A stretch of DNA of 64,000 nucleotides from Pseudomonas helvetica (GCF_039908645.1 NZ_CP150917.1:556501-620500); one strand, 5' to 3'; counted from the stretch's first letter, positions 58,055-64,000 are shown. The notes: generated by a model not told the origin, from the sequence alone. Numbers and translations are program-made.

Positions 58055-58981
58055 ATGAGCAACCCCCTGCTCGGCATCGGCATGGACTCCAACCGCTCCC
58101 AGTTCATGGCGCGCCAGCGCATCGAAAGTGAACTCAACCTGCCGCGTATATTTGCTGCCATCGACGCCGATCCCAGCATCGTCGGCGCAGGGGTGGTGTA
58201 TATCGACGCTGACTTCAACGTAGTTACCCTGCGTGAGTTCAAGCCGATTTGCAGTATCCAGCCCAAGCGCATCATCGTACGTGAGGCGCAGAAATACGTC
58301 GCTCCCGCACAATTCGCTGACCAAGTGGTGAATAACCCGCGAGAGTCGCGACTGATCAGCGAAGCTTTCAACACCACGTTGTCCTGTGGCGGCGCGGTCC
58401 TGGGTTGGCTGGTGATGTTAAGTGGCACCATCGCGGTGCCGTTCACCGCTGGCGCCAGTTCGGTCATCACGGTCATTGGCTATGCCAGTGCTACAGCCAG
58501 TACGGCGTCATGCCTGATGGGCGCATTTCGCACCCGCAATGAAATCGTCAACCCTGGCATGAATGACTATCTGGATAACGAAGAGTGGTACCAGGCCGCT
58601 ACCAAGATCATGGACGGCGCCGCCTTGGTCGGTGTGGGCGCGTCTGCGCTGACCACGGTCAAGCTGGTCAATGTCGCCCGTGCATCCACCGGTAAAACCC
58701 TGCGCCAGGTGCTTAAAGGCCTCAATGGCCAAGAGCGAGAAAAACTGACCAAAGAACTGTTGAAAATTGCCGACCCGCAGATGTCGACCAAGATGCGCAA
58801 GCTGCTGCAACTGCGCGGTGACTTGCCCAAGCGCTTCACTCACACCCAGCTCAAGCATTCCACCATCGTACAGTTGGGCGATGCCTTCAGTGCAGGGCTG
58901 AGCGTCTGGGGCCTGGCGCGCTCGGATAACCCCAAGCAGCTCAAGACCCTGGCGATAGGCCTGTATGAGGAGTTGGAGTGA
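58055..58981 (+). CDS. Array head gene, full length: hydrophobic-core protein of unknown function
   Basis: 308 aa. I do not recognise a characterised family. Seen: a polar N-terminus shared by all four head genes (GIGMDSNRSQFMARQRIE, residues 7-24), a soluble part to residue 105, a Gly/Ala/Ser-rich hydrophobic hairpin (about 109-158), a second hydrophobic stretch (about 185-207), a basic helical part (208-262, KELLKIADPQMSTKMRKLL) and a C-terminus ending LKTLAIGLYEELE. No signal peptide. The stop overlaps the next gene's ATG (TGATG). A membrane-inserting toxin paired with the downstream four-helix protein is my best guess. Database labels such as 'NAD synthetase' would not fit, as no SGGxDS motif exists. 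Confidence 0.75.
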   Translation: MSNPLLGIGMDSNRSQFMARQRIESELNLPRIFAAIDADPSIVGAGVVYIDADFNVVTLREFKPICSIQPKRIIVREAQKYVAPAQFADQVVNNPRESRLISEAFNTTLSCGGAVLGWLVMLSGTIAVPFTAGASSVITVIGYASATASTASCLMGAFRTRNEIVNPGMNDYLDNEEWYQAATKIMDGAALVGVGASALTTVKLVNVARASTGKTLRQVLKGLNGQEREKLTKELLKIADPQMSTKMRKLLQLRGDLPKRFTHTQLKHSTIVQLGDAFSAGLSVWGLARSDNPKQLKTLAIGLYEELE

Positions 58982-59418
58982 TGAGTGGTGTTCCGTCGTT
59001 AAAACCGTTTTTGCTGGAGCATTTCCCATCGTTCATCGGCGTGATTCTTGCGGGTTGCCTCGGTGGCTCTGGCGCAATTTCCTTAGCGGCCAGCACCTAT
59101 TTCGCCGATGTGCCCATGGCTACGAATGCCACTGTCTCCTGGTTTGTGGTGATATTCGCTGCATTGTTTGTGGTCAACAGCAACTTCCTGATTGTGCGTG
59201 GGCGGGCCTGGGCCGTGTGGGGAATGGTGGCGTTTTTCGTGGTGTGCCTGCTGGTGGTATTGCCGACGCTGCAATACAGCCCGCATTGGTTTATCTACAG
59301 TGAATGTTTGTTCTGGCCACTGCTGGGCTTGTTGTTACTCAACAGCAAAGGCTATCGCTCGATGGTGCGCAAACTTGTGGAAGTACGTCGGTTGCGCCAG
59401 GCGGCCAAGGCGGGTTGA
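58981..59418 (+). CDS. Four-helix membrane protein, unit 1 (putative immunity-type partner)
   Basis: 145 aa, translationally coupled to the 308-aa gene. Four hydrophobic helices, about residues 17-40, 50-70, 77-95 and 103-122. Features shared by all members of the array: HFPSFIG near the N-terminus, RGRAW between helices 2 and 3, VLP and SPHW before helix 4, and a basic tail after LLLLNS (MVRKLVEVRRLRQA). Size, coupling and variation among copies recall immunity proteins of pore-forming toxins, but no direct evidence for that is in the sequence. Confidence 0.75.
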   Translation: MSGVPSLKPFLLEHFPSFIGVILAGCLGGSGAISLAASTYFADVPMATNATVSWFVVIFAALFVVNSNFLIVRGRAWAVWGMVAFFVVCLLVVLPTLQYSPHWFIYSECLFWPLLGLLLLNSKGYRSMVRKLVEVRRLRQAAKAG

Positions 59419-59420
59419 TT

Positions 59421-59440
59421 GGGTAGATTCACCACCCACC
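59421..59440 (+). repeat. Unit boundary motif
   Basis: GGGTAGATTCACCACCCACC ends unit 1. The same motif follows unit 4 (62730-62749), a shortened form follows unit 3 (61774-61786), and only GGATAGATT remains at the block junction (60622-60630). Confidence 0.75.
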
Positions 59441-59460
59441 CCTTCAAGTCTAAACATACA

Positions 59461-59520
59461 AGCCGGGCTTGCCCGCGATAAGGCCGGCATGGCCACTATC
59501 CACTTCAAGGACGAACACCC
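59461..59520 (+). promoter_or_regulatory. Conserved 60-bp leader of array unit 2 with upstream ORF
   Basis: Same leader as unit 1 with ATAAGG for ATGAGG and GAC for GAA. The upstream ORF 59489-59524 reads MATIHFKDEHP and again ends in the head-gene ATG (ATGA). Confidence 0.6.
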
Positions 59521-59721
59521 ATGAGCAGCCCCCTGCTCGGCATCGGCATGGACTCCAACCGCTCCCAGTTCATGGCGCGCCAGCGCATCGAGAGTGAAAT
59601 CAACCACGCCACTGTGACACAAGTCCGGGATTCTCTCGGTGCGGCCATTGGTATTTTCGGGAGCGCTTTGTCGGGGAACATTCGTACCATCGCGGTAGGT
59701 TTGTATGAGGCGCTTGCATGA
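59521..59721 (+). CDS. Array head gene, short form (66 aa, internal deletion)
   Basis: 66 aa. Residues 1-28 equal the full-length N-terminus, and the rest (VTQVRDSLGAAIGIFGSALSGNIRTIAVGLYE) matches only the last 40 residues, so residues about 29-267 of the 308-aa form are absent. The deletion is in frame and preserves the stop/start overlap with the following membrane gene (ATGATG). The hydrophobic hairpin is lost, so whatever membrane activity the long form has is presumably gone; the frame may persist to couple translation. An identical copy lies at 61867. Confidence 0.65.
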   Translation: MSSPLLGIGMDSNRSQFMARQRIESEINHATVTQVRDSLGAAIGIFGSALSGNIRTIAVGLYEALA

Positions 59722-60173
59722 TGGAGCGCCAAGGTTCGTTGAGCGCTTTTTTGGCTCAGTATTTCCCTACGTTCATCTGTGCATTCTTTCTCGCCTGCTT
59801 TTCCCTTTCCGCGGGCATCTCATTGGCCTCGAGTACCTATTTTCGCGGTGATCCAGAGCGTGCGCGTTATTCTTTTCTGGCGGCGGTTGGGCTGGGGCTG
59901 CTCTTGGCGTTCAGCCATTTCGTCATGATCAGAGGGCGCACTTGGGGAAGTTGGGTCATTGTCGCTTTCTACGCTGTGTGCTTTCTGACAGTCCTGCCTA
60001 CCTACGGCTACCGGCCGCATATGGCGGCTTATGTAACTGGCCTGCTGTTGCCCTTGCTCGGGATGTTGTTGCTGAATAGTCAACGCCATCGCGAAATGCG
60101 CCGTCAACTCGTGATGATTCGCAAAAAGCGCCAGGCAGCCCTTGCCGACCGCAAGCCCCGGAAAATGAAATGA
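59718..60173 (+). CDS. Four-helix membrane protein, unit 2a
   Basis: 151 aa, starting at ATG 59718 or 59721 inside the preceding stop. Same layout as the unit 1 protein: YFPTFI near residue 15, helices about 15-38, 52-72, 80-98 and 105-124, RGRTWGSW, VLPTYGYRPH, LLLPLLGMLLLNSQRHREMRRQL, and an extended basic tail (RKKRQAALADRKPRKMK). It overlaps the next gene by 4 bases. A deleted copy lies at 62064. Confidence 0.75.
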   Translation: MMERQGSLSAFLAQYFPTFICAFFLACFSLSAGISLASSTYFRGDPERARYSFLAAVGLGLLLAFSHFVMIRGRTWGSWVIVAFYAVCFLTVLPTYGYRPHMAAYVTGLLLPLLGMLLLNSQRHREMRRQLVMIRKKRQAALADRKPRKMK

Positions 60174-60619
60174 ACGATTTTCCTCCATTGACGCGCTATC
60201 TCGCCCGCTACTTCCCGGTCTTCATGGGAGCGATTTTTGCCTGCGTCTTCACCCTGGTCTTTGCGGTCCCGTTGTTTTTCGAAAGCTATTTTCAGAACCT
60301 TTCCATGGCCGACAGTGCCAAGTACACCTTCCTGGGTGGCATCGCGCTCACCCTGGTCATCGTGCACTGTAATTTCATGATCGCGCGGGGGCGTCCGAAT
60401 TGGGTCAGGCCGCTGGTGGCGCTATTGGCCATTTGTTTTCTCGGTGTATTGCCCGCCATCGCATATGGGCCGCACCCTCTGATTTATGCCGTGACTTTGC
60501 TGTTTCCGCTGCTGGCGCTACTGCTGCTCAACAGCAAACGCCACCGCGAAATGCGCCAGAAGCTGCTCGAAGTGCGCCATCTGCGCGAAGCCGTGATTGC
60601 CAAGCGCAACGCCCGTTGA
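60170..60619 (+). CDS. Four-helix membrane protein, unit 2b
   Basis: 149 aa, overlapping unit 2a by ATGA, so this unit has two membrane genes for one head gene. The first 20 residues (MNDFPPLTRYLARYFPVFMG) and last 29 (LLLLNSKRHREMRQKLLE to AKRNAR) are nearly identical to unit 4b at 62278, while the middle (residues about 23-110) differs strongly. RGRPNW and VLPAIAYGPH retain the family marks. Confidence 0.75.
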   Translation: MNDFPPLTRYLARYFPVFMGAIFACVFTLVFAVPLFFESYFQNLSMADSAKYTFLGGIALTLVIVHCNFMIARGRPNWVRPLVALLAICFLGVLPAIAYGPHPLIYAVTLLFPLLALLLLNSKRHREMRQKLLEVRHLREAVIAKRNAR

Positions 60620-60628
60620 CTGGATAGA

Positions 60629-60787
60629 TTGCCGCCGCGTGTCGGCGATGGAGGTAACCCGTGGGACAAGCGTGAGCAGGCCAAGGCCGCGGCGTTCGCC
60701 CGCAACCAACAGGCTGCGAAGGAACGCAAGGACGCCGCCAAAGGCAAAGGGCCAAACCCTGCGCGCAAGCCAGTCGTGCCGCGTTGA
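60629..60787 (+). pseudogene. Duplicated C-terminal fragment of ygiQ
   Basis: The last 50 codons of ygiQ ([16 protein letters not shown] to KPVVPR and stop) are repeated with a few mostly conservative or silent changes, without a start or the rest of the gene. It joins directly onto the end of unit 2b at GGATAGATT. It marks the breakpoint of a tandem duplication rather than a working gene. Confidence 0.9.
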
Positions 60788-60802
60788 TCGCAGCCTGGAA
60801 AA

Positions 60803-60834
60803 CAAAACGCCAGCCTCGTGCTGGCGTTTTGCTT
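60803..60834 (+). terminator. Duplicated ygiQ terminator
   Basis: Same CAAAACGCCAGC/GCTGGCGTTTTG stem as at 57868. In this place it would end read-through from units 1-2 and force unit 3 to have its own promoter. Confidence 0.8.
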
Positions 60835-60929
60835 TGTAGGCGGTGGAGAACCTGTTTGTTAAGGTGGCGCCCATTAATTGCCATCGCAGGCAAGCCAGCT
60901 CCCACAAGGGAATGCATTCCAGATGTGGG

Positions 60930-60989
60930 AGCCGGGCTTGCCCGCGATGAGGCCGGCATGGCCACTATCTACTTCAAGGAAGAACACCC
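60930..60989 (+). promoter_or_regulatory. Conserved 60-bp leader of array unit 3 with upstream ORF
   Basis: As unit 1, with one change (CAC to TAC). The upstream ORF 60958-60993 reads MATIYFKEEHP and overlaps the head-gene start by ATGA. Confidence 0.6.
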
Positions 60990-61298
60990 ATGAGCAACCC
61001 CCTGCCTGGCATCGGCATGGACTCCAACCGCTCCCAGTTCATGGTGCGCCAGCGCATCGAGAATGAAATCAACAACGAACTGTTGACCATCAATGACCTC
61101 CGCCTGACATCGAAGATGCTCAAGCTCAAGCAATTGACGGGCGAGCTGCCCAAGCGTTTTACCCCGACTCAACTTAAGCACAGCACCAAGACCCAAATTA
61201 AAGATGCCTTAGGCGCAACGGCGGGCTTTGGTGGGAGTGCTTATACGGGCAACGTAAAAACCATCGCATTGGGGTTGTATGAGGAAGTCGGCGAATGA
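60990..61298 (+). CDS. Array head gene, intermediate form (102 aa, internal deletion)
   Basis: 102 aa. Residues 1-28 are the common N-terminus with changes (LPGIGM, MVRQRIENEIN). From residue 30 it aligns with residues 234-308 of the full-length form (ELLTINDLRLTSKML, TGELPKRFTPTQLKHST, ending TIALGLYEEVGE). About 205 residues, including both hydrophobic stretches, are missing. The deletion endpoint differs from the 66-aa form, so it arose separately, yet it is also in frame and keeps the ATGA overlap with the next gene. Confidence 0.65.
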   Translation: MSNPLPGIGMDSNRSQFMVRQRIENEINNELLTINDLRLTSKMLKLKQLTGELPKRFTPTQLKHSTKTQIKDALGATAGFGGSAYTGNVKTIALGLYEEVGE

Positions 61299-61747
61299 GC
61301 GAGCTGATGACGCTTCGTGATTTTTTCAGGCACTACTTCCTTACTTTTATCGGTGGTGTATTTGCGGCCTATTTTTCCTTGGGCTTCGCTACCGCGCTTT
61401 CCTTTGCGACCTATTTTCGTGATGCTCCTCTCGCTGGAGGTTTGGGCTTTTCAATCATGCTTGCCGGAGCGTTTCTGACCCTGTTAACGGTCCACAGCAA
61501 TTTCATGATTTTGCGGGGGCGACCGTCTTGGGTGTGGGTAACCGTGGGTATTTACTTCGCGTGCTTTTTGTTTGTGCTTCCAATGATTCAATACAAACCC
61601 CACGCCGTTCTTTATGGCCTTGCTTTGGTATTTCCGCTGTTTGGCCTATTGATACTCAACAGTGCCGTTCAGCGAGATATGCGTATTAAGCTCGTGGAAA
61701 TCCGCCATCTTCGGCAGGCATTAAAAGCCCAGCATAAAAACCGATAG
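61295..61747 (+). CDS. Four-helix membrane protein, unit 3
   Basis: 150 aa, coupled to the 102-aa gene by ATGA. Helices about residues 15-40, 50-72, 80-98 and 108-125. Family marks: HYFLTFIGG, RGRPSWVW, VLPMIQYKPH, FPLFGLLILNS and a basic tail (RIKLVEIRHLRQALKAQHKNR). The coding sequence looks less GC-rich than the flanking core genes. It is clearly related to, but well diverged from, the unit 1 protein. Confidence 0.75.
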   Translation: MSELMTLRDFFRHYFLTFIGGVFAAYFSLGFATALSFATYFRDAPLAGGLGFSIMLAGAFLTLLTVHSNFMILRGRPSWVWVTVGIYFACFLFVLPMIQYKPHAVLYGLALVFPLFGLLILNSAVQRDMRIKLVEIRHLRQALKAQHKNR

Positions 61748-61806
61748 GTACCACGGCTCGTCATCTGGGTGCTTTCACCACCCACCCCTTCAAGTCTAAA
61801 CATACA

Positions 61807-61866
61807 AGCCGGGCTTGCCCGCGATAAGGCCGGCATGGCCACTATCCACTTCAAGGACGAACACCC
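61807..61866 (+). promoter_or_regulatory. Conserved 60-bp leader of array unit 4 with upstream ORF
   Basis: Identical to the unit 2 leader. The upstream ORF 61835-61870 reads MATIHFKDEHP and overlaps the head-gene ATG. Confidence 0.6.
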
Positions 61867-62067
61867 ATGAGCAGCCCCCTGCTCGGCATCGGCATGGACT
61901 CCAACCGCTCCCAGTTCATGGCGCGCCAGCGCATCGAGAGTGAAATCAACCACGCCACTGTGACACAAGTCCGGGATTCTCTCGGTGCGGCCATTGGTAT
62001 TTTCGGGAGCGCTTTGTCGGGGAACATTCGTACCATCGCGGTAGGTTTGTATGAGGCGCTTGCATGA
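61867..62067 (+). CDS. Array head gene, short form (66 aa), second copy
   Basis: 66 aa, identical in protein sequence to the gene at 59521. It is followed by an ATGATG overlap into a truncated membrane gene. Perfect identity to unit 2 points to a recent copy event or gene conversion within the array. Confidence 0.6.
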   Translation: MSSPLLGIGMDSNRSQFMARQRIESEINHATVTQVRDSLGAAIGIFGSALSGNIRTIAVGLYEALA

Positions 62068-62276
62068 TGGAGCGCCAAGGTTCGTTGAGCGCTTTTTTGG
62101 CTCAGTATTTCCCTACGTTCATCTGTGCCTTCTTTCTCGCCTGCTTTTCCCTTTCCGCGAGCATCTCATTGGCCTCGAGTACCTATTTTCGCGGTGATCC
62201 AGAGCGTGCGCGTTATTCTTTTCTGGCGGCGGTTGGGCTGGGGCTGCCCTTGCCGACCGCAAGCCCCGGACAATGA
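62064..62276 (+). pseudogene. Truncated four-helix membrane protein, unit 4a
   Basis: 70 codons. The first 60 residues match unit 2a except for one change (SAS for SAG), then the frame runs out as LPLPTASPGQ. Compared with unit 2a about 238 bp are missing (equivalent to 59902-60139), joined at short CTTG homology; 238 is not a multiple of three, so helices 2-4 are lost. The stop still falls 1 base before the ATG of the next gene, so coupling to unit 4b may survive. Confidence 0.85.
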
Positions 62277-62277
62277 A

Positions 62278-62727
62278 ATGAACGATTTTCCTCCATTGAC
62301 GCGCTATCTCACCCGCTATTTCCCGGTATTCATGGGGACAATTTTCATGGCGATTTTTTCCGGGTCGTCTGCTGTTTCCCTGGCGGGCGTGACATATTTG
62401 CGCGACGTTGATCCGGAGCTCAAATCAAGCTACTCCGGGCTTGCTATACTGGTGCTGGTTGCAGTGATAGTGTTTGGCAACGTGATGATTGCGCGCGGAC
62501 GCCCGTGGGCCACTGCCTTGGTGGCGGGTTACCTGGGATGTTGCCTGCTGTTCGTATTGCCGATGATTCAGTACCACCTCCACGTGCTGGTCTATGGCTC
62601 GGCAGTGCTCTTCCCGTTATTGGGATTGTTGTTGCTCAACAGCAAACGCCACCGCGAAATGCGCCAGAAGCTGCTCGAAGTGCGCCGTCTGCGTGAAGCG
62701 GTGATTGCCAAGCGCAACGCCCGTTGA
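62278..62727 (+). CDS. Four-helix membrane protein, unit 4b
   Basis: 149 aa from ATG 62278 (MNDFPPLTRYLTRYFP). A longer in-frame start at 62125 would run through the truncated unit 4a sequence and is rejected. Both ends are nearly identical to unit 2b, while helices 1-3 and loops (about residues 23-110, FSGSSAVSLAGVTYLRD) differ. RGRPW, VLPMIQYHLH and LLLLNSKRHREMRQ keep the family pattern. It ends at the boundary motif GGATAGATTCACCACCCACC. Confidence 0.75.
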   Translation: MNDFPPLTRYLTRYFPVFMGTIFMAIFSGSSAVSLAGVTYLRDVDPELKSSYSGLAILVLVAVIVFGNVMIARGRPWATALVAGYLGCCLLFVLPMIQYHLHVLVYGSAVLFPLLGLLLLNSKRHREMRQKLLEVRRLREAVIAKRNAR

Positions 62728-62729
62728 CT

Positions 62730-62749
62730 GGATAGATTCACCACCCACC
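62730..62749 (+). repeat. Unit boundary motif, last copy
   Basis: GGATAGATTCACCACCCACC closes the array. The rest of the gap to 62914 shows nothing I can name apart from the region upstream of the next gene (AGGAGG at 62905-62910). Confidence 0.7.
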
Positions 62750-62914
62750 CTCACACTCCCGCCACAAATATGTGCAACCCTCGCACCACGGCACCCACCT
62801 TGGCGCCGCTTTGGTGCTGTACTGCACCGGGTCTTACGATAAAGCGCAATGACCGCCGCTCTGGCATAAGTCTTGCGCGCTTTGTTTCCATGCCCTGGCT
62901 CGCAGGAGGCCGCC

Positions 62915-64000
62915 GTGTCGATTCATGTCGCGTTGCACCACGTTACGCATTACCGCTACGACCGCGCTGTCGAGCTCGGTCCGCAGATCGTTCGCTTGCG
63001 CCCGGCGGCCCATAGCCGTACGCGGATTCTTTCCTATGCGTTGAAAGTGTCGCCAGAGCAACACTTCATCAATTGGCAGCAAGACCCCCAGGGCAATTAT
63101 CTGGCGCGGTTGGTATTTCCTGAGAAAACCACGGAGCTGCGGATCGAAGTCGATCTGCTGGCCGAGATGGCGGTGTTCAACCCGTTCGATTTCTTCCTTG
63201 AGCCCTACGCGGAAAAAATTCCCTTCGCTTATGCCGCAGACGAACAGCGCGAGCTGGCGCCGTACCTGGAAACCCTGCCGCTGACGCCGATATTCAAGGC
63301 CTACCTTGACGGCATCGACCGCACGCCGCTGCCCGCCGTGGATTTTCTGGTGGCGCTGAACCAGCGCCTGAGCGGCGACATCGGCTACCTGATCCGCATG
63401 GAACCGGGCGTGCAAACCCCGGAATACACCCTGGAACACGCCTCGGGTTCTTGCCGCGACTCGGCCTGGTTGCTGGTGCAATTGCTGCGCAACCTCGGAC
63501 TGGCGGCGCGATTCGTTTCCGGTTATCTGATCCAGCTCACCGCTGACGTCAAAAGCCTCGACGGTCCTTCCGGCACCGAGGTCGACTTCACCGACCTGCA
63601 CGCCTGGTGCGAGGTTTATCTGCCCGGCGCCGGATGGATTGGCCTGGACGCTACTTCTGGACTGTTTGCCGGCGAAGGGCATATTCCGTTGGCCTGTAGT
63701 CCTGATCCGTCCTCGGCGGCGCCGATCAGTGGCCTGGTCGAACCGTGCGCGTGTGAATTCAGCCACGAAATGTCGGTCGAGCGGATTTGGGAGGCCCCAC
63801 GCGTTACCAAACCCTACACCGAAGACCAGTGGCTGGCGATCCAGGCGCTGGGTCGGCAGATCGATGCCGACCTGCAAGAAGGCGATGTGCGCCTGACCAT
63901 GGGCGGCGAGCCGACGTTCGTCTCCATTGACGACCCCGACGGTGCCGAGTGGAACACCGCCGCGCTCGGGCCAGACAAGCGGCGGCTGTCCGCCGAGCTG
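62915..64000 (+). CDS. Transglutaminase-family protein (partial, cut by window end)
   Basis: First 362 codons, running off the window. Start GTG 62915 with AGGAGG just upstream (SIHVALHHVTHYRYDR). The N-terminal bacterial transglutaminase-like domain (HYRYDRAVELGPQIVRLRP) leads to a transglutaminase core with Cys in HASGSCRDSAWLL (about residue 183), His in FTDLHAWCEVYLP and Asp in GWIGLDATSG. The sequence after residue 300 (RLTMGGEPTFVSIDDPD) begins the DUF2126 region, so the whole protein is probably the long (about 1,100 aa) transglutaminase/DUF2126 type. Its substrate is unknown. Confidence 0.88.
   Translation, partial: MSIHVALHHVTHYRYDRAVELGPQIVRLRPAAHSRTRILSYALKVSPEQHFINWQQDPQGNYLARLVFPEKTTELRIEVDLLAEMAVFNPFDFFLEPYAEKIPFAYAADEQRELAPYLETLPLTPIFKAYLDGIDRTPLPAVDFLVALNQRLSGDIGYLIRMEPGVQTPEYTLEHASGSCRDSAWLLVQLLRNLGLAARFVSGYLIQLTADVKSLDGPSGTEVDFTDLHAWCEVYLPGAGWIGLDATSGLFAGEGHIPLACSPDPSSAAPISGLVEPCACEFSHEMSVERIWEAPRVTKPYTEDQWLAIQALGRQIDADLQEGDVRLTMGGEPTFVSIDDPDGAEWNTAALGPDKRRLSAEL

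Larger units (their letters stand above)
57694..58137 (+). repeat. Direct repeat A, copy 1 (ygiQ tail to head-gene start)
   Basis: About 444 bp covering the last 50 codons of ygiQ, its terminator, the leader and the first 28 codons of the 308-aa gene. It recurs at 60629-61073 with about 95% identity and no net indel up to the start codon. Confidence 0.9.
59428..59906 (+). repeat. Direct repeat B, copy 1
   Basis: About 479 bp spanning leader, 66-aa head gene and the first third of the next gene. It recurs at 61774-62252 with only two internal base differences by eye. Confidence 0.9.
60629..61073 (+). repeat. Direct repeat A, copy 2
   Basis: Second copy of the segment at 57694-58137: ygiQ tail, terminator, leader and first 28 codons of a head gene, about 95% identical. 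Confidence 0.9.
61774..62252 (+). repeat. Direct repeat B, copy 2
   Basis: Second copy of 59428-59906, almost identical, ending at the point where the 238-bp deletion in unit 4a begins. Confidence 0.9.

Noticed and set aside
58055..58981. 'NAD synthetase' as a name for the 308-aa protein
   Set aside because: I recall this label on similar Pseudomonas proteins, but no ATP-pyrophosphatase SGGxDS loop or NadE pattern is present, and the core is hydrophobic.
62125..62277. Upstream start extending unit 4b to 200 residues
   Set aside because: The extra residues come from the truncated unit 4a sequence in another frame; ATG 62278 matches the start of the paralogue at 60170.
57694..62749. Regular repeats suggesting a CRISPR array
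   Set aside because: Repeats are hundreds of bases long, contain coding sequence and are not separated by short spacers.
57860..62760. Prophage or integrative element at the accessory region
   Set aside because: No integrase, transposase, phage gene, tRNA target or attachment repeats are seen; growth by local duplication explains it.

Overview
The window is a 64 kb stretch of a gamma-proteobacterial chromosome, almost certainly a Pseudomonas of the fluorescens group. Gene order is largely that recalled for P. aeruginosa from waaA/thiC down to dnaB/ygiQ. Codon use is GC-rich, and most longer gaps carry fluorescens-type REP/REPIN elements (GTGGCGAGGG...CCCTCGCCAC pairs). It is core genome up to about 57.8 kb.

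Layout. 0-7.4 kb: waaA (Kdo transferase) convergent with tolC; then a TPP riboswitch, thiC and the probable HMP transporter cytX; then an RsiV-like lipoprotein. 7.6-16.6 kb: nudF, a DUF1249 gene, cpdA, yqiA, parE, an esterase-like secreted protein, a probable relic of a retropepsin-type gene, parC and a PqiC-like lipoprotein. 16.9-25.7 kb: an AhpA/YtjB-type membrane protein with a cyclase-like C-terminus, serB, psd, rhdA, an HDOD protein, motA and motB. Two different MITE-like palindromes start exactly in the TAG stop codons of the HDOD gene and motA. 25.8-42.4 kb: rsgA, orn, a TRIC-type channel, queG, and the long tightly packed series nnr-tsaE-amiB-mutL-miaA-hfq-hflX-hflK-hflC, then hisZ and purA. 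42.5-47.1 kb: a chemoreceptor and a ferric-iron ABC permease/binding-protein pair without its ATPase. 47.4-57.9 kb: two tRNA-Leu(CAG) genes, each with its own promoter and terminator, then rnr-rlmB, rpsF-rpsR-DUF2232-rplI, dnaB and ygiQ.

The accessory part is 57.7-62.8 kb. Between ygiQ and a transglutaminase-family gene cut by the window edge lies an array of four units. Each unit has a 60-bp conserved leader that includes an 11-codon upstream ORF, then a gene beginning with the same 28-residue N-terminus, then one or two overlapping genes for about 150-residue four-helix membrane proteins. Only the first head gene is full length (308 aa, central hydrophobic hairpin). The other three (66, 102 and 66 aa) are in-frame internal deletions that keep both ends and the stop/start overlap with the membrane gene. 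The array grew by tandem duplication of a block that carried the last 50 codons of ygiQ with it. The membrane proteins share ends but differ in their middles. The layout resembles a toxin/immunity locus in which toxin bodies were lost and immunity-like genes kept and diversified. That function is inference; the repeat structure is read directly from the sequence.

Genes are listed at the start judged most likely; several are TTG or GTG starts chosen from Shine-Dalgarno position and family length. Gene-order comparisons with P. aeruginosa are from memory.
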